Source of the DNA: an uncultured Bacteroidales bacterium
GTDB taxonomy: Bacteria > Bacteroidota > Bacteroidia > Bacteroidales > Bacteroidaceae
Direction: 5' to 3'
Assembly (NCBI GenBank): GCA_902779845.1
Contig: CACZCZ010000002.1
Coordinates: 148,793-212,792 of the forward strand
DNA length: 64,000 nucleotides
Positions within the stretch are counted from its first letter, which is position 1. Every line of letters starts with the position of its first letter. The notes beneath the pieces are model-generated. The model did not search any database and was not told the DNA's origin. It saw only the letters and a program-made list of their open reading frames with translations. Made by a program: the position numbers and the translations under genes. This document shows positions 26,000-32,708 of the stretch, piece by piece.

Positions 26000-26671
26000 T
26001 TATGCCTCTTCGGGCTTCATGTTGGTATAGACGGTCTGGACGTCGTCGAACTCTTCGAGGCGCTCCACCATCTTGTCGATGCTCTCGCGCTGCTCGGGGG
26101 TCACGTCCTTGAGGTCGTTGGGGATGTAGGTGAACTCACCGCCGACATCCTCGAAGCCGCTCTCCTCGAGATGCTTCTGGATGGCGCCGTAGCTCTTGGG
26201 GTCGCCGTAGATGGTGAGTGTGCCTTCTTCCTCGTCCTCGTCGTACTCGTCCTCCACACCGTAGTCGATGAGGTCGAGGATGAGCTCGTCCATGTCGATG
26301 CCGTCCTTCTTCTTGAAGGTGAACACACACTTGTGGTCGAAGAGGAATGCGAGGCTACCCATCGTGCCGAGGTTGCCGCCGAACTTGTTGAAGACGCTGC
26401 GCACGTCGGCCACGGTGCGCGTGGGGTTGTCGGTGAGGGTGTCCACGAAGACGGCGACGCCGTGGGGGCCGTAGCCCTCGTAGGTCATGCCCTTGTAGTC
26501 GCTCTGGTCCTTGCCCATCGCGTTCTTGATGGCGCGGTCGATGTTGTCCTTCGGCATGTTCTCGCGCTTGCAGGTGATGGCGATCTGCTTGCCTAACTTG
26601 GTGAATGTCTTTGCCATGTGGCCCCAGCGCTTCAGCTTGGCGGCCTTGCGGTATTCAAATGCTCTTCCCAT
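26000..26671 (-). CDS. YebC/PmpR family protein
   Basis: The 223-residue protein has the TACO1/YebC three-domain layout, starting with MGRAFEYRKAAKLKRWGHMAKTFTKLGKQI and the helical KENMPKDNIDRAIKNA segment. YEGYGPHGVAVFVDTLTDNPTRT and an acidic stretch (EDEYDEDEEEGT) follow. The family was annotated as transcriptional regulator; members have also been shown to relieve ribosome stalling. It is the last gene of the minus-strand run pheT / S23-like / yebC. An 8-bp repeat tract lies 11 bases upstream of its ATG. Confidence 0.92.
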   Translation of the reverse strand: MGRAFEYRKAAKLKRWGHMAKTFTKLGKQIAITCKRENMPKDNIDRAIKNAMGKDQSDYKGMTYEGYGPHGVAVFVDTLTDNPTRTVADVRSVFNKFGGNLGTMGSLAFLFDHKCVFTFKKKDGIDMDELILDLIDYGVEDEYDEDEEEGTLTIYGDPKSYGAIQKHLEESGFEDVGGEFTYIPNDLKDVTPEQRESIDKMVERLEEFDDVQTVYTNMKPEEA

Positions 26672-26682
26672 GGATTAATTTG

Positions 26683-26722
26683 ACGATTTTACGATTATAC
26701 GATTTTACGATTTAACGACTTT
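26683..26722. repeat. 8-bp tandem repeat, five units, upstream of yebC
   Basis: ACGATTTT, ACGATTAT, ACGATTTT, ACGATTTA and ACGACTTT in tandem. On the minus strand the tract ends 12 bases before the yebC start. It also supplies the last codons and stop of the degenerate four-helix gene. Confidence 0.85.
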
Positions 26723-27036
26723 AGTAATAAAAGAATATTAAATTTCCTATTTATTTTCCTTTTTATCCTTATTATCTTTCTTTGCAAGATATTCTCTGGT
26801 AGAGATAATGGACCCGTTTCATCCAATTCCTCCTCAACCATTTTCAACTTGTTAAGAAAATCCTTTTCTGATTTTCCAATACAAGCAGCTCTATAATTGG
26901 CTCCAGGAGAAGTCCCCGATCTCACAATTTGCTTACCTATTGCATTGGCAGAATTGGTTTGAGGCAAATTATCCACCAGATTGATAATCCGTTTGGAAAA
27001 TGCCTTCAACCGTTCCTTCAATTCAAGTTCTGTCAT
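26695..27036 (-). pseudogene. Four-helix bundle (S23/IVS) family protein, C-terminally degenerate
   Basis: The first ~70 residues match the S23 / 23S rRNA intervening-sequence protein family (LKERLKAFSKRIINLVDNLP, IGKQIVRSGTSPGANYRAAC, FLNKLKMVEEELDET). The conserved continuation expected after DET (a YWLELL-type helix 3 and a final helix) is missing. Instead come 38 residues of unrelated basic sequence whose last codons are made of the 8-bp repeat. A deletion or frameshift at about 26830 is likely. The gene is strikingly AT-rich compared with its neighbours, suggesting transfer. The function of the family is unknown; the diversity-generating retroelement protein Avd is a relative, but no reverse transcriptase is here. 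Confidence 0.65.
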
Positions 27037-27045
27037 GCTATGCAG

Positions 27046-27077
27046 GTGAAATCGTGAAATCGTGAAATTGTGAAATC
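27046..27077. repeat. 8-bp tandem repeat, four units, upstream of the four-helix gene
   Basis: GTGAAATC is repeated four times (third unit GTGAAATT). The tract lies 9 bases upstream of the minus-strand four-helix start and overlaps the last base pairs of the pheT stop codon. Confidence 0.85.
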
Positions 27078-29583
27078 AACGCAGCTCCGCATTGAGCTGC
27101 TTGGTCAGGTTCTGAATCAGCTTCTGCATGATGGCGTCGATGGCCTTGTCGTTGAGGGTCTTGGACTCATCCTGCAGGATGAAGTTGACAGCGTAGGATT
27201 TCTTGCCGGCAGGCAGGTTCTTGCCTTCATAGACATCGAAGAGGCGGACGTCCTTGAGGAGCTTGCGCTCGCTCTGGTAGGCGATGGCCTCGATCTGTGC
27301 GAACTCGACGCTCTTGTCCACGAGGAGGGCGAGGTCGCGGCTGACGGCGGGGTACTTGGGCAGGTCGTTGTAGCTGACCTTCTCCTTGCGGATGAGGCGC
27401 ATGACCTGCTGCCAGGCGATGTCGGCGAAATAGACTTCCGTGGGGATGTCGAAGGCTACCTGCAGGCGCTTGGCCACGATGCCGAGCTGCGCGATGACCT
27501 TGCCGCCGCGGTTCTCGATGAGGATGCTCTTGGAGAAGATGTCGTTGGTGCCGGCCTTGAAGACGAGGGAGCCGAAGGGCACGCCCACGCGCTGGAGGAT
27601 GTTCAGCACCTGTGCCTTGAGGACGTAGAAGGACTGGTCCTCGTCGGGATGTGCCCACGAGCCGCTGACGCGCTTGCCCGTAATCCACAGGCCGAGGTGG
27701 TAGTCCTCGCTGTAGGCATCAAGGACATGCTTGATGACTTCGGGGTCGCGACTGCTGCTGACGCCGGGGATGATGTCGGCGCACTTCTTCTCGGCGTGGA
27801 AGTAGTAGCAGTTGCCGAACTCGAAGAACTGCAGGTCGCCACGACGGCGGTTGACGTTGCGGCTGATGCTCTCCAAGCCGCCGAAGAGCAACGTCTGGCG
27901 CAGCACGGCAAGATCCTGCGAGAGCGGGTTCAGCAGGCGCACACAGTTGGCAGCGGGGTAGTTCTGTACGTCGTCGTAGTACGACGACTTACTCAACGAA
28001 TTATTCAGAATCTCGTTGAAGCCGGCTCCCACGAGCTGCTCGGAGACGAGGTTCTGCAGCTTGAAGCTCTTATCGACATCGCCCTTGATGGCGATGGTGG
28101 AGTTCAGTGAGAGGGGTATCTCCACATTATTATATCCGTAGATGCGCAGGATGTCTTCGACCACGTCGCAGGGGCGCTGCACATCGACGCGGTAGGCAGG
28201 CACGAGGAGCTGCAGCCCCTCGGCCGTCTCGCTGACAATCTTCATCTCCAGGGAGGTGACGATGCTCTTGACGGTCTCGGCGGGGATGTGCTTGCCGATG
28301 AGGTTATCGACGTAGTCGTACTTCAAATCCACGGGGAAGTCCTGCATGGGCGTGGGATAGACATCCACAATCTCCATGCTGACCTTGCCGCCCGCGAGCT
28401 CCTGGCACATCTTGGCAGCCAGCTTCAGGGCGTAGATCTGGCCGTTGGGGTCGATGCCGCGTTCGAAGCGGAAGCTGGCATCGGTCTGCAGGCCGTGGCG
28501 ACGGGCGCTCTTGCGAATCCATGTGGGGTTGAAGTAGGCGCTCTCGAGGAGCACGTTGCGGGTGGTCTCATAGGTGCCGCTGCCCTTGCCGCCATAGACA
28601 CCGCCGATGCACATGGGCTCCTGGGTGTTGCAGATCATCAGGTCGTGGTCGCTGAGCTTGCGGTCGATGCCGTCGAGGGTCTGGAAGGGTGTGCCCTCGG
28701 GCATGGTCTTCACGATGACCTCGCCGCCGGTGATCATGTCTGCATCGAAGCAGTGCAGGGGCTGACCGAAAGCCATCATGATGTAGTTGGTGATATCGAC
28801 GATGTTGTTGATGGGACGCAGACCGATGGTGGTCAGGTGGTCCTTCAGCCACTGCGGGCTCTCCTTGACCTCGCAGTCCGTGACGGTCACGGCAGCGTAG
28901 CGGGGGCAAGCCTCGGTGTTCTCCACGCGGATGGGAATCTCGAGGTCGTGGTTATCGACCTTGAAGTCCTCGACAGAGGGACGGTGGAGGGCTGTCTTGT
29001 AGCCGTTCTGGATGAGCCAGGCGTAGAGGTCGCGGGCCACGCCGTAGTGCGAGCAGGCATCGGCGCGGTTGGCGGTGATATCGACTTCGATGAGCCAGTC
29101 GCTCTCAAGGCCGTAGTACTCGGCAGCGGGAGTGCCCACGACAGCGTCGGCGGGCAGCACGATGATGCCGCTGTGGTCGGTGCCTACGCCAATCTCGTCT
29201 TCAGCGCAGATCATGCCGTTGGACTCGATGCCACGCAGCTTGCTCTTCTTGATGACGAACTCCTGGTCGCCGTCGTAGAGCTTGGTGCCGAGGGTGGCCA
29301 CGATGACCTTCTGGCCGGCAGCCACATTGGGCGCACCGCAGACAATCTGCTGCACCTCGGGGGTGCCGATGTTCACGGTGCAGACGTGCATGTGGTCGCT
29401 GTTGGGATGTGCTTCGCAGGTGAGCACCTCGCCCACGACGAGACCCTGGAGGCCTCCCTTGATGGTCTGTACTTCTTCCACGCCATCTACTTCGAGACCT
29501 GCAGAAGTGAGGGCTGCTGCGACTTCCTGCGCCGACAAGGTTGTCTCGACGTACTCACGAAGCCATTTGTAGGAGATATTCAT
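27076..29583 (-). CDS. pheT: Phenylalanine--tRNA ligase beta subunit
   Basis: The 835-residue beta chain of the heterotetrameric PheRS charges tRNA-Phe. Domains follow the family order: N-terminal EMAP/tRNA-binding-like region (VVGEVLTCEAHPNSDHMHVCTVNIG), B3/B4 editing domain, B5 domain (DVYPTPMQDFPVDL onward), catalytic-like core (GFNEILNNSLSK) and C-terminal FDX-ACB anticodon-binding domain (YPAVSRDLALLVDKSVEF, NFILQDESKTLND). pheS is not in the window. A TACTTTTGCG promoter box at 29641-29650 lies upstream, and the leader consists almost wholly of a 7/8-bp tandem repeat. Confidence 0.96.
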   Translation of the reverse strand: MNISYKWLREYVETTLSAQEVAAALTSAGLEVDGVEEVQTIKGGLQGLVVGEVLTCEAHPNSDHMHVCTVNIGTPEVQQIVCGAPNVAAGQKVIVATLGTKLYDGDQEFVIKKSKLRGIESNGMICAEDEIGVGTDHSGIIVLPADAVVGTPAAEYYGLESDWLIEVDITANRADACSHYGVARDLYAWLIQNGYKTALHRPSVEDFKVDNHDLEIPIRVENTEACPRYAAVTVTDCEVKESPQWLKDHLTTIGLRPINNIVDITNYIMMAFGQPLHCFDADMITGGEVIVKTMPEGTPFQTLDGIDRKLSDHDLMICNTQEPMCIGGVYGGKGSGTYETTRNVLLESAYFNPTWIRKSARRHGLQTDASFRFERGIDPNGQIYALKLAAKMCQELAGGKVSMEIVDVYPTPMQDFPVDLKYDYVDNLIGKHIPAETVKSIVTSLEMKIVSETAEGLQLLVPAYRVDVQRPCDVVEDILRIYGYNNVEIPLSLNSTIAIKGDVDKSFKLQNLVSEQLVGAGFNEILNNSLSKSSYYDDVQNYPAANCVRLLNPLSQDLAVLRQTLLFGGLESISRNVNRRRGDLQFFEFGNCYYFHAEKKCADIIPGVSSSRDPEVIKHVLDAYSEDYHLGLWITGKRVSGSWAHPDEDQSFYVLKAQVLNILQRVGVPFGSLVFKAGTNDIFSKSILIENRGGKVIAQLGIVAKRLQVAFDIPTEVYFADIAWQQVMRLIRKEKVSYNDLPKYPAVSRDLALLVDKSVEFAQIEAIAYQSERKLLKDVRLFDVYEGKNLPAGKKSYAVNFILQDESKTLNDKAIDAIMQKLIQNLTKQLNAELR

Positions 29584-29585
29584 CT

Positions 29586-29638
29586 ATTTGACAATTTGAC
29601 AATTTTACGATTTGACAATTTGCGATTTGCGATTTGCG
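29586..29638. repeat. 7/8-bp tandem repeat filling the pheT leader
   Basis: Four 8-base units (ATTTGACA, ATTTGACA, ATTTTACG, ATTTGACA) are followed by three 7-base units (ATTTGCG). They lie between the pheT promoter box and the ATG, so the 5' untranslated region is essentially this repeat. Confidence 0.8.
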
Positions 29639-29640
29639 GG

Positions 29641-29650
29641 CGCAAAAGTA
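29641..29650 (-). promoter_or_regulatory. -7 promoter box for pheT
   Basis: TACTTTTGCG on the minus strand, adjacent to the tandem repeat that forms the leader. Confidence 0.6.
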
Positions 29651-29704
29651 CAAAAAAGATTTGAATCGCACATGATTTTTCATCAGGAATTTAATTCCTG
29701 ACGC

Positions 29705-31273
29705 TCAGAATGGCATATCACCGGCTGGCGGAGGGGGGCCAAAGGGTGTGTCGGCATCGTTGACCACGGGTGGCGCTTCAGGGGCAGGTGCATTGGGAGC
29801 ATCGGTGTCTTCGGCGTTGAGAGACGAGCCGAGGGTGACACTCTCGCCGGGAGCCGGGATATAGACATCCTCGTCGGGGTCCTGGAAGCGGGCGTATTCA
29901 TTGCGGAAGCGCAGCAGCACGGTATCGACAGCGCCATTACGATGCTTGGCAATGATGAACTCTGCCATGCCGCGCAGGTTGCGACCCTTCTCGTCCTGAT
30001 AGATTTTGTAGTATTCGGGGCGATGGATGAAGCACACCATGTCGGCATCCTGCTCGATAGCACCGGACTCACGCAGGTCGCTGAGCTGCGGGCGCTTGCC
30101 CTCGTCGCCCTCGCGCTTCTCCACGCTACGGTTGAGCTGCGACAGCGCGATGATGGGGATGTTCAGCTCCTTGGCAAGTCCCTTCAGCGAACGACTGATG
30201 TTGGAGACCTCCTCCTGGCGCGAACCGAAGCTCATGCCCGAGGCGTTCATCAGCTGCAGGTAGTCGATGAGGATGATTCTCACGCCATGCTCACGGACAA
30301 GGCGACGGGCCTTGGTGCGCAATTCGAAGACAGAGAGCGAGGGCGTGTCGTCGATATAGAAGGGTGCATCATAAAGCTGGCGGATGCGGTTGTCCAGCTG
30401 GCCCCATTCGTAGGGCAGCAGCTGGCCGCTCTTGATCTTCTCGCCCGGCAGTTCGCAGACGTTCACAATCAGGCGGTTCACCAACTGCACATTGCTCATC
30501 TCCAACGAGAACATGGCACAAGGCACCTTCGCGTCCACGGCAATCTTCTTGGCCATAGACAGCACGAAAGCCGTCTTACCCATGGCCGGGCGGGCTGCGA
30601 TGATGATGAGGTCGGAGTTCTGCCAGCCGCTGGTGATCTTGTCGATTTTGGCAAAACCGCTGGAGAGGCCCGAGAGGCCATCCTGCCTGGCTGCGGCCTT
30701 CTGCAGCATCACATAGGCTTCATGGATGACGGGATTGATCTGCGTGTAGTCCTTCTTGAGGTTCTGCTGGGAGATGGCAAAGAGCTTGCCCTCGGCCTCC
30801 TGCATCAGGTCGTCAACGTCGATGGTGGTGTCAAAAGCCTGCTGCGAGACCTGGCTGGCAAAGGTAATCAGCTCGCGAGCCAGGAATTTCTGGGCGATGA
30901 TGCGGGCATGGTACTCGATGTGAGCCGACGAGGTGACGCTGGAAGACAGCTGCAGCAGGTAGGCCACGCCGCCGGCATCCTCCAGCACGTTCTGCGACTC
31001 GAGATAGTCCTGAACAGTCAGGATATCCACGGGCCGCTGCTGGGCGCTCAGCGAGCGCACGGCATCGAAGATGACCTGATGGCGGTGGTCATAGAAACTC
31101 TCGGGACGCAGGAGTTCACTCACCTGCGAGTAGGCATCCTGCTCAATCATCAGCGCACCGATGACGGCACGCTCCATCTCCAGGTTCTGAGGCTGCTGGC
31201 GGCCAAAGGCATCTTCCGTGGGTACCGCAACCTGTTTTGTCCGTGTACGCGGACGGCGATTTGTATCTGGCAT
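29705..31273 (-). CDS. dnaB: Replicative DNA helicase DnaB
   Basis: The 522-residue hexameric helicase unwinds DNA at the replication fork. The N-terminal primase-binding domain begins at QNLEMERAVIGALMIEQDAYSQV. The RecA-like C-terminal domain has Walker A ARPAMGKTAFVLSMA, Walker B IILIDYLQLM and IPIIALSQLNRSVEKR, and there is no intein. The C-terminal ~60 residues are Pro/Ala-rich and variable. It ends 121 bases upstream of pheT. One REP-like element lies 30 bases upstream of the ATG, and no clear promoter box is seen there. Confidence 0.96.
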   Translation of the reverse strand: MPDTNRRPRTRTKQVAVPTEDAFGRQQPQNLEMERAVIGALMIEQDAYSQVSELLRPESFYDHRHQVIFDAVRSLSAQQRPVDILTVQDYLESQNVLEDAGGVAYLLQLSSSVTSSAHIEYHARIIAQKFLARELITFASQVSQQAFDTTIDVDDLMQEAEGKLFAISQQNLKKDYTQINPVIHEAYVMLQKAAARQDGLSGLSSGFAKIDKITSGWQNSDLIIIAARPAMGKTAFVLSMAKKIAVDAKVPCAMFSLEMSNVQLVNRLIVNVCELPGEKIKSGQLLPYEWGQLDNRIRQLYDAPFYIDDTPSLSVFELRTKARRLVREHGVRIILIDYLQLMNASGMSFGSRQEEVSNISRSLKGLAKELNIPIIALSQLNRSVEKREGDEGKRPQLSDLRESGAIEQDADMVCFIHRPEYYKIYQDEKGRNLRGMAEFIIAKHRNGAVDTVLLRFRNEYARFQDPDEDVYIPAPGESVTLGSSLNAEDTDAPNAPAPEAPPVVNDADTPFGPPPPAGDMPF

Positions 31274-31302
31274 ATATTAAATAGCAGACCCGTCCCCCAA
31301 CA

Positions 31303-31509
31303 GACCCACCCCCAACCCCTCCCGTTAGGGAGGGGAGTAGGGCTGGCGCATAGAAGGTTTATAGGGTCATTCTTTTTAGAGTTTATGTTTACTATTTATT
31401 TAAATCAAGTCAAATACCATCCCGAAACTCCCCCGAGACTCTCACTATCCGGAGGCTCTCACTATCCGGAGGCTCTCCCCTCCCTCACGGGAGGGGTTGG
31501 GGGTGGGTC
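31303..31509. repeat. Inverted pair of 35-bp REP-like elements
   Basis: Two near-identical 35-base copies face each other. The plus copy at 31303-31337 begins GACCCACCCCCAACCCCTCC and closes with the stem-loop CCCTCCCgttaGGGAGGG. The reverse-orientation copy is at 31475-31509 and differs in the loop. They flank ~137 bases of non-coding DNA that includes a 17-bp direct repeat. The second copy overlaps the last codons of kdsB. Confidence 0.75.
31439..31472. repeat. 17-bp perfect direct repeat
   Basis: CTCTCACTATCCGGAGG occurs twice in tandem (31439-31455 and 31456-31472), between the two REP-like elements. Confidence 0.9.
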
Positions 31510-32258
31510 TTCAGGAACTCTTCTGCCCGTTGCAAGTCTTCTGGGGTGTCGATGCCAATGGTCTCGACATCTGAGATGCCCACCTGAATGTGGTAGCCGG
31601 CTTGAAGCCAGCGCAACTGCTCAAGACTCTCGGCAAGCTCCAGCGGAGACTGAGGCAGCGACGTAATCTCGCGCAGCACCTGAGGACGATAGGCATAGAG
31701 CCCGATATGCTTGTAGAAGGTGTGGCAAGACAACCACTCCGCAGGCTCCACGCCACGGAGATAAGGGATGACGCTGCGACTGAAGTAGAGGGCACGACCT
31801 TGACCATCGACCACCACCTTAGGGCTGTTAGGGTTCTGCAACGCCGCGAGGCCGTCGGCAGGCGTGAAGGGTTTCACAAGCGTAGCTATCTGTGTGGCAG
31901 GGGTGTCGAAGCACGCCTTGATGGCTTGCAGCTGCGAAGGCTGGATGAAAGGCTCATCGCCCTGGATGTTGACAATCACATCGAAGGGCTGCCCCAAAAT
32001 CTCATAGGCCTCACGGACACGATCGGTGCCACTCTTATGATGTGTCCCTGTCATGACAGCCTTGCCGCCAAAAGCAACCACAGCATCGTAGATCCGGGCA
32101 TCATCAGTGGCGACAACGGCATCATCCAATTGACCTTCCACCTGCCTGTACACTCTTTCGATGACTGTGACGCCTCCAAGACGCGCTAAAGGCTTCGCAG
32201 GGAAGCGTGTAGAGGCGTATCTGGCAGGAATTATGCCTATGAATGAATTTTTTTTCAT
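31485..32258 (-). CDS. kdsB: 3-deoxy-manno-octulosonate cytidylyltransferase
   Basis: The 257-residue cytoplasmic enzyme makes CMP-Kdo from CTP and Kdo for lipid A-core synthesis. The nucleotidyltransferase signature IGIIPARYASTRFPAKPLARLGG, the NIQGDEPFI loop and YKHIGLYAYRPQVL are typical of KdsB. The frame is open to 32309, but the family N-terminus starts at MKKNSFIGIIPARYAS, so the ATG at 32258 is used. The terminal residues THPQPLP are encoded by a REP-like element and extend past the usual family end. Confidence 0.95.
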   Translation of the reverse strand: MKKNSFIGIIPARYASTRFPAKPLARLGGVTVIERVYRQVEGQLDDAVVATDDARIYDAVVAFGGKAVMTGTHHKSGTDRVREAYEILGQPFDVIVNIQGDEPFIQPSQLQAIKACFDTPATQIATLVKPFTPADGLAALQNPNSPKVVVDGQGRALYFSRSVIPYLRGVEPAEWLSCHTFYKHIGLYAYRPQVLREITSLPQSPLELAESLEQLRWLQAGYHIQVGISDVETIGIDTPEDLQRAEEFLKTHPQPLP

Positions 32259-32314
32259 ATTTTTTTCTAATTTTTTTGGTCTGTTGATGAAAATGTTGTA
32301 CCTTCGCAAGCGAA

Positions 32315-32698
32315 ATGAGCAAACATGTTATTTATATTGGGTTAGGCACGAATGCCGAATATGGCTCTTTGTTGCTGCAATCTGCCCGTCGTAAACTGGG
32401 CATCGCCTTCCGTGGCGAACAGCGTTTTAGCGAGCTGGTGCAGACGGCTCCTGTGGGTTTGAACTCCAAGCGGATGTTCACCAATCAGCTGGCTGTCATC
32501 GAGACAACGGTGCCCCCTACCCTCGTCCGCTCATTGCTCAAAGGCATTGAGCGTGAATTGGGCCGTAAGCCCGAAGATGTCCAAGAGGGCATCGTGAAGA
32601 TTGACCTCGACTTGCTGTGCATGGACGGTCAAGTACTGAAACCCGAGGACTGGCAGCGCGACTACGTCCAAGCGGCGCTCGCTGAGCTGGGGGCATAA
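32315..32698 (+). CDS. HPPK-like protein (FolK family), short
   Basis: The 127-residue protein resembles 6-hydroxymethyl-7,8-dihydropterin pyrophosphokinase, a folate biosynthesis enzyme. It shows YIGLGTNAEYG near the start, FTNQLAVIETTVPPTLVRSLLKGIERELGRK in the middle and the metal-binding VKIDLDLL (R-x-x-DxDxL in typical FolK). It is about 30 residues shorter than usual, and the typical C-terminal HPR-type motif is replaced by WQRDYVQAAL. It is divergent from kdsB. A weak TACCTTCG box is only 9 bases before the ATG, so the mRNA may be nearly leaderless. Confidence 0.7.
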   Translation: MSKHVIYIGLGTNAEYGSLLLQSARRKLGIAFRGEQRFSELVQTAPVGLNSKRMFTNQLAVIETTVPPTLVRSLLKGIERELGRKPEDVQEGIVKIDLDLLCMDGQVLKPEDWQRDYVQAALAELGA

Positions 32699-32708
32699 GT
32701 TCCACGCG

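Noticed and set aside
26695-27036. Diversity-generating retroelement (Avd-like accessory protein)
   Set aside because: No reverse transcriptase, template repeat or variable repeat is present; the gene is better explained as a decayed orphan S23 protein.
27070-31666. Long plus-strand ORFs opposite pheT and dnaB (up to 574 residues)
   Set aside because: They are antisense shadows of GC-rich codons; translations are low-complexity (rich in V, D, H, L) and match no family, whereas pheT and dnaB are unmistakable.
32259-32309. N-terminal extension of KdsB
   Set aside because: The family N-terminus starts at MKKNSFIGIIPARYAS; upstream residues are AT-rich intergenic sequence.
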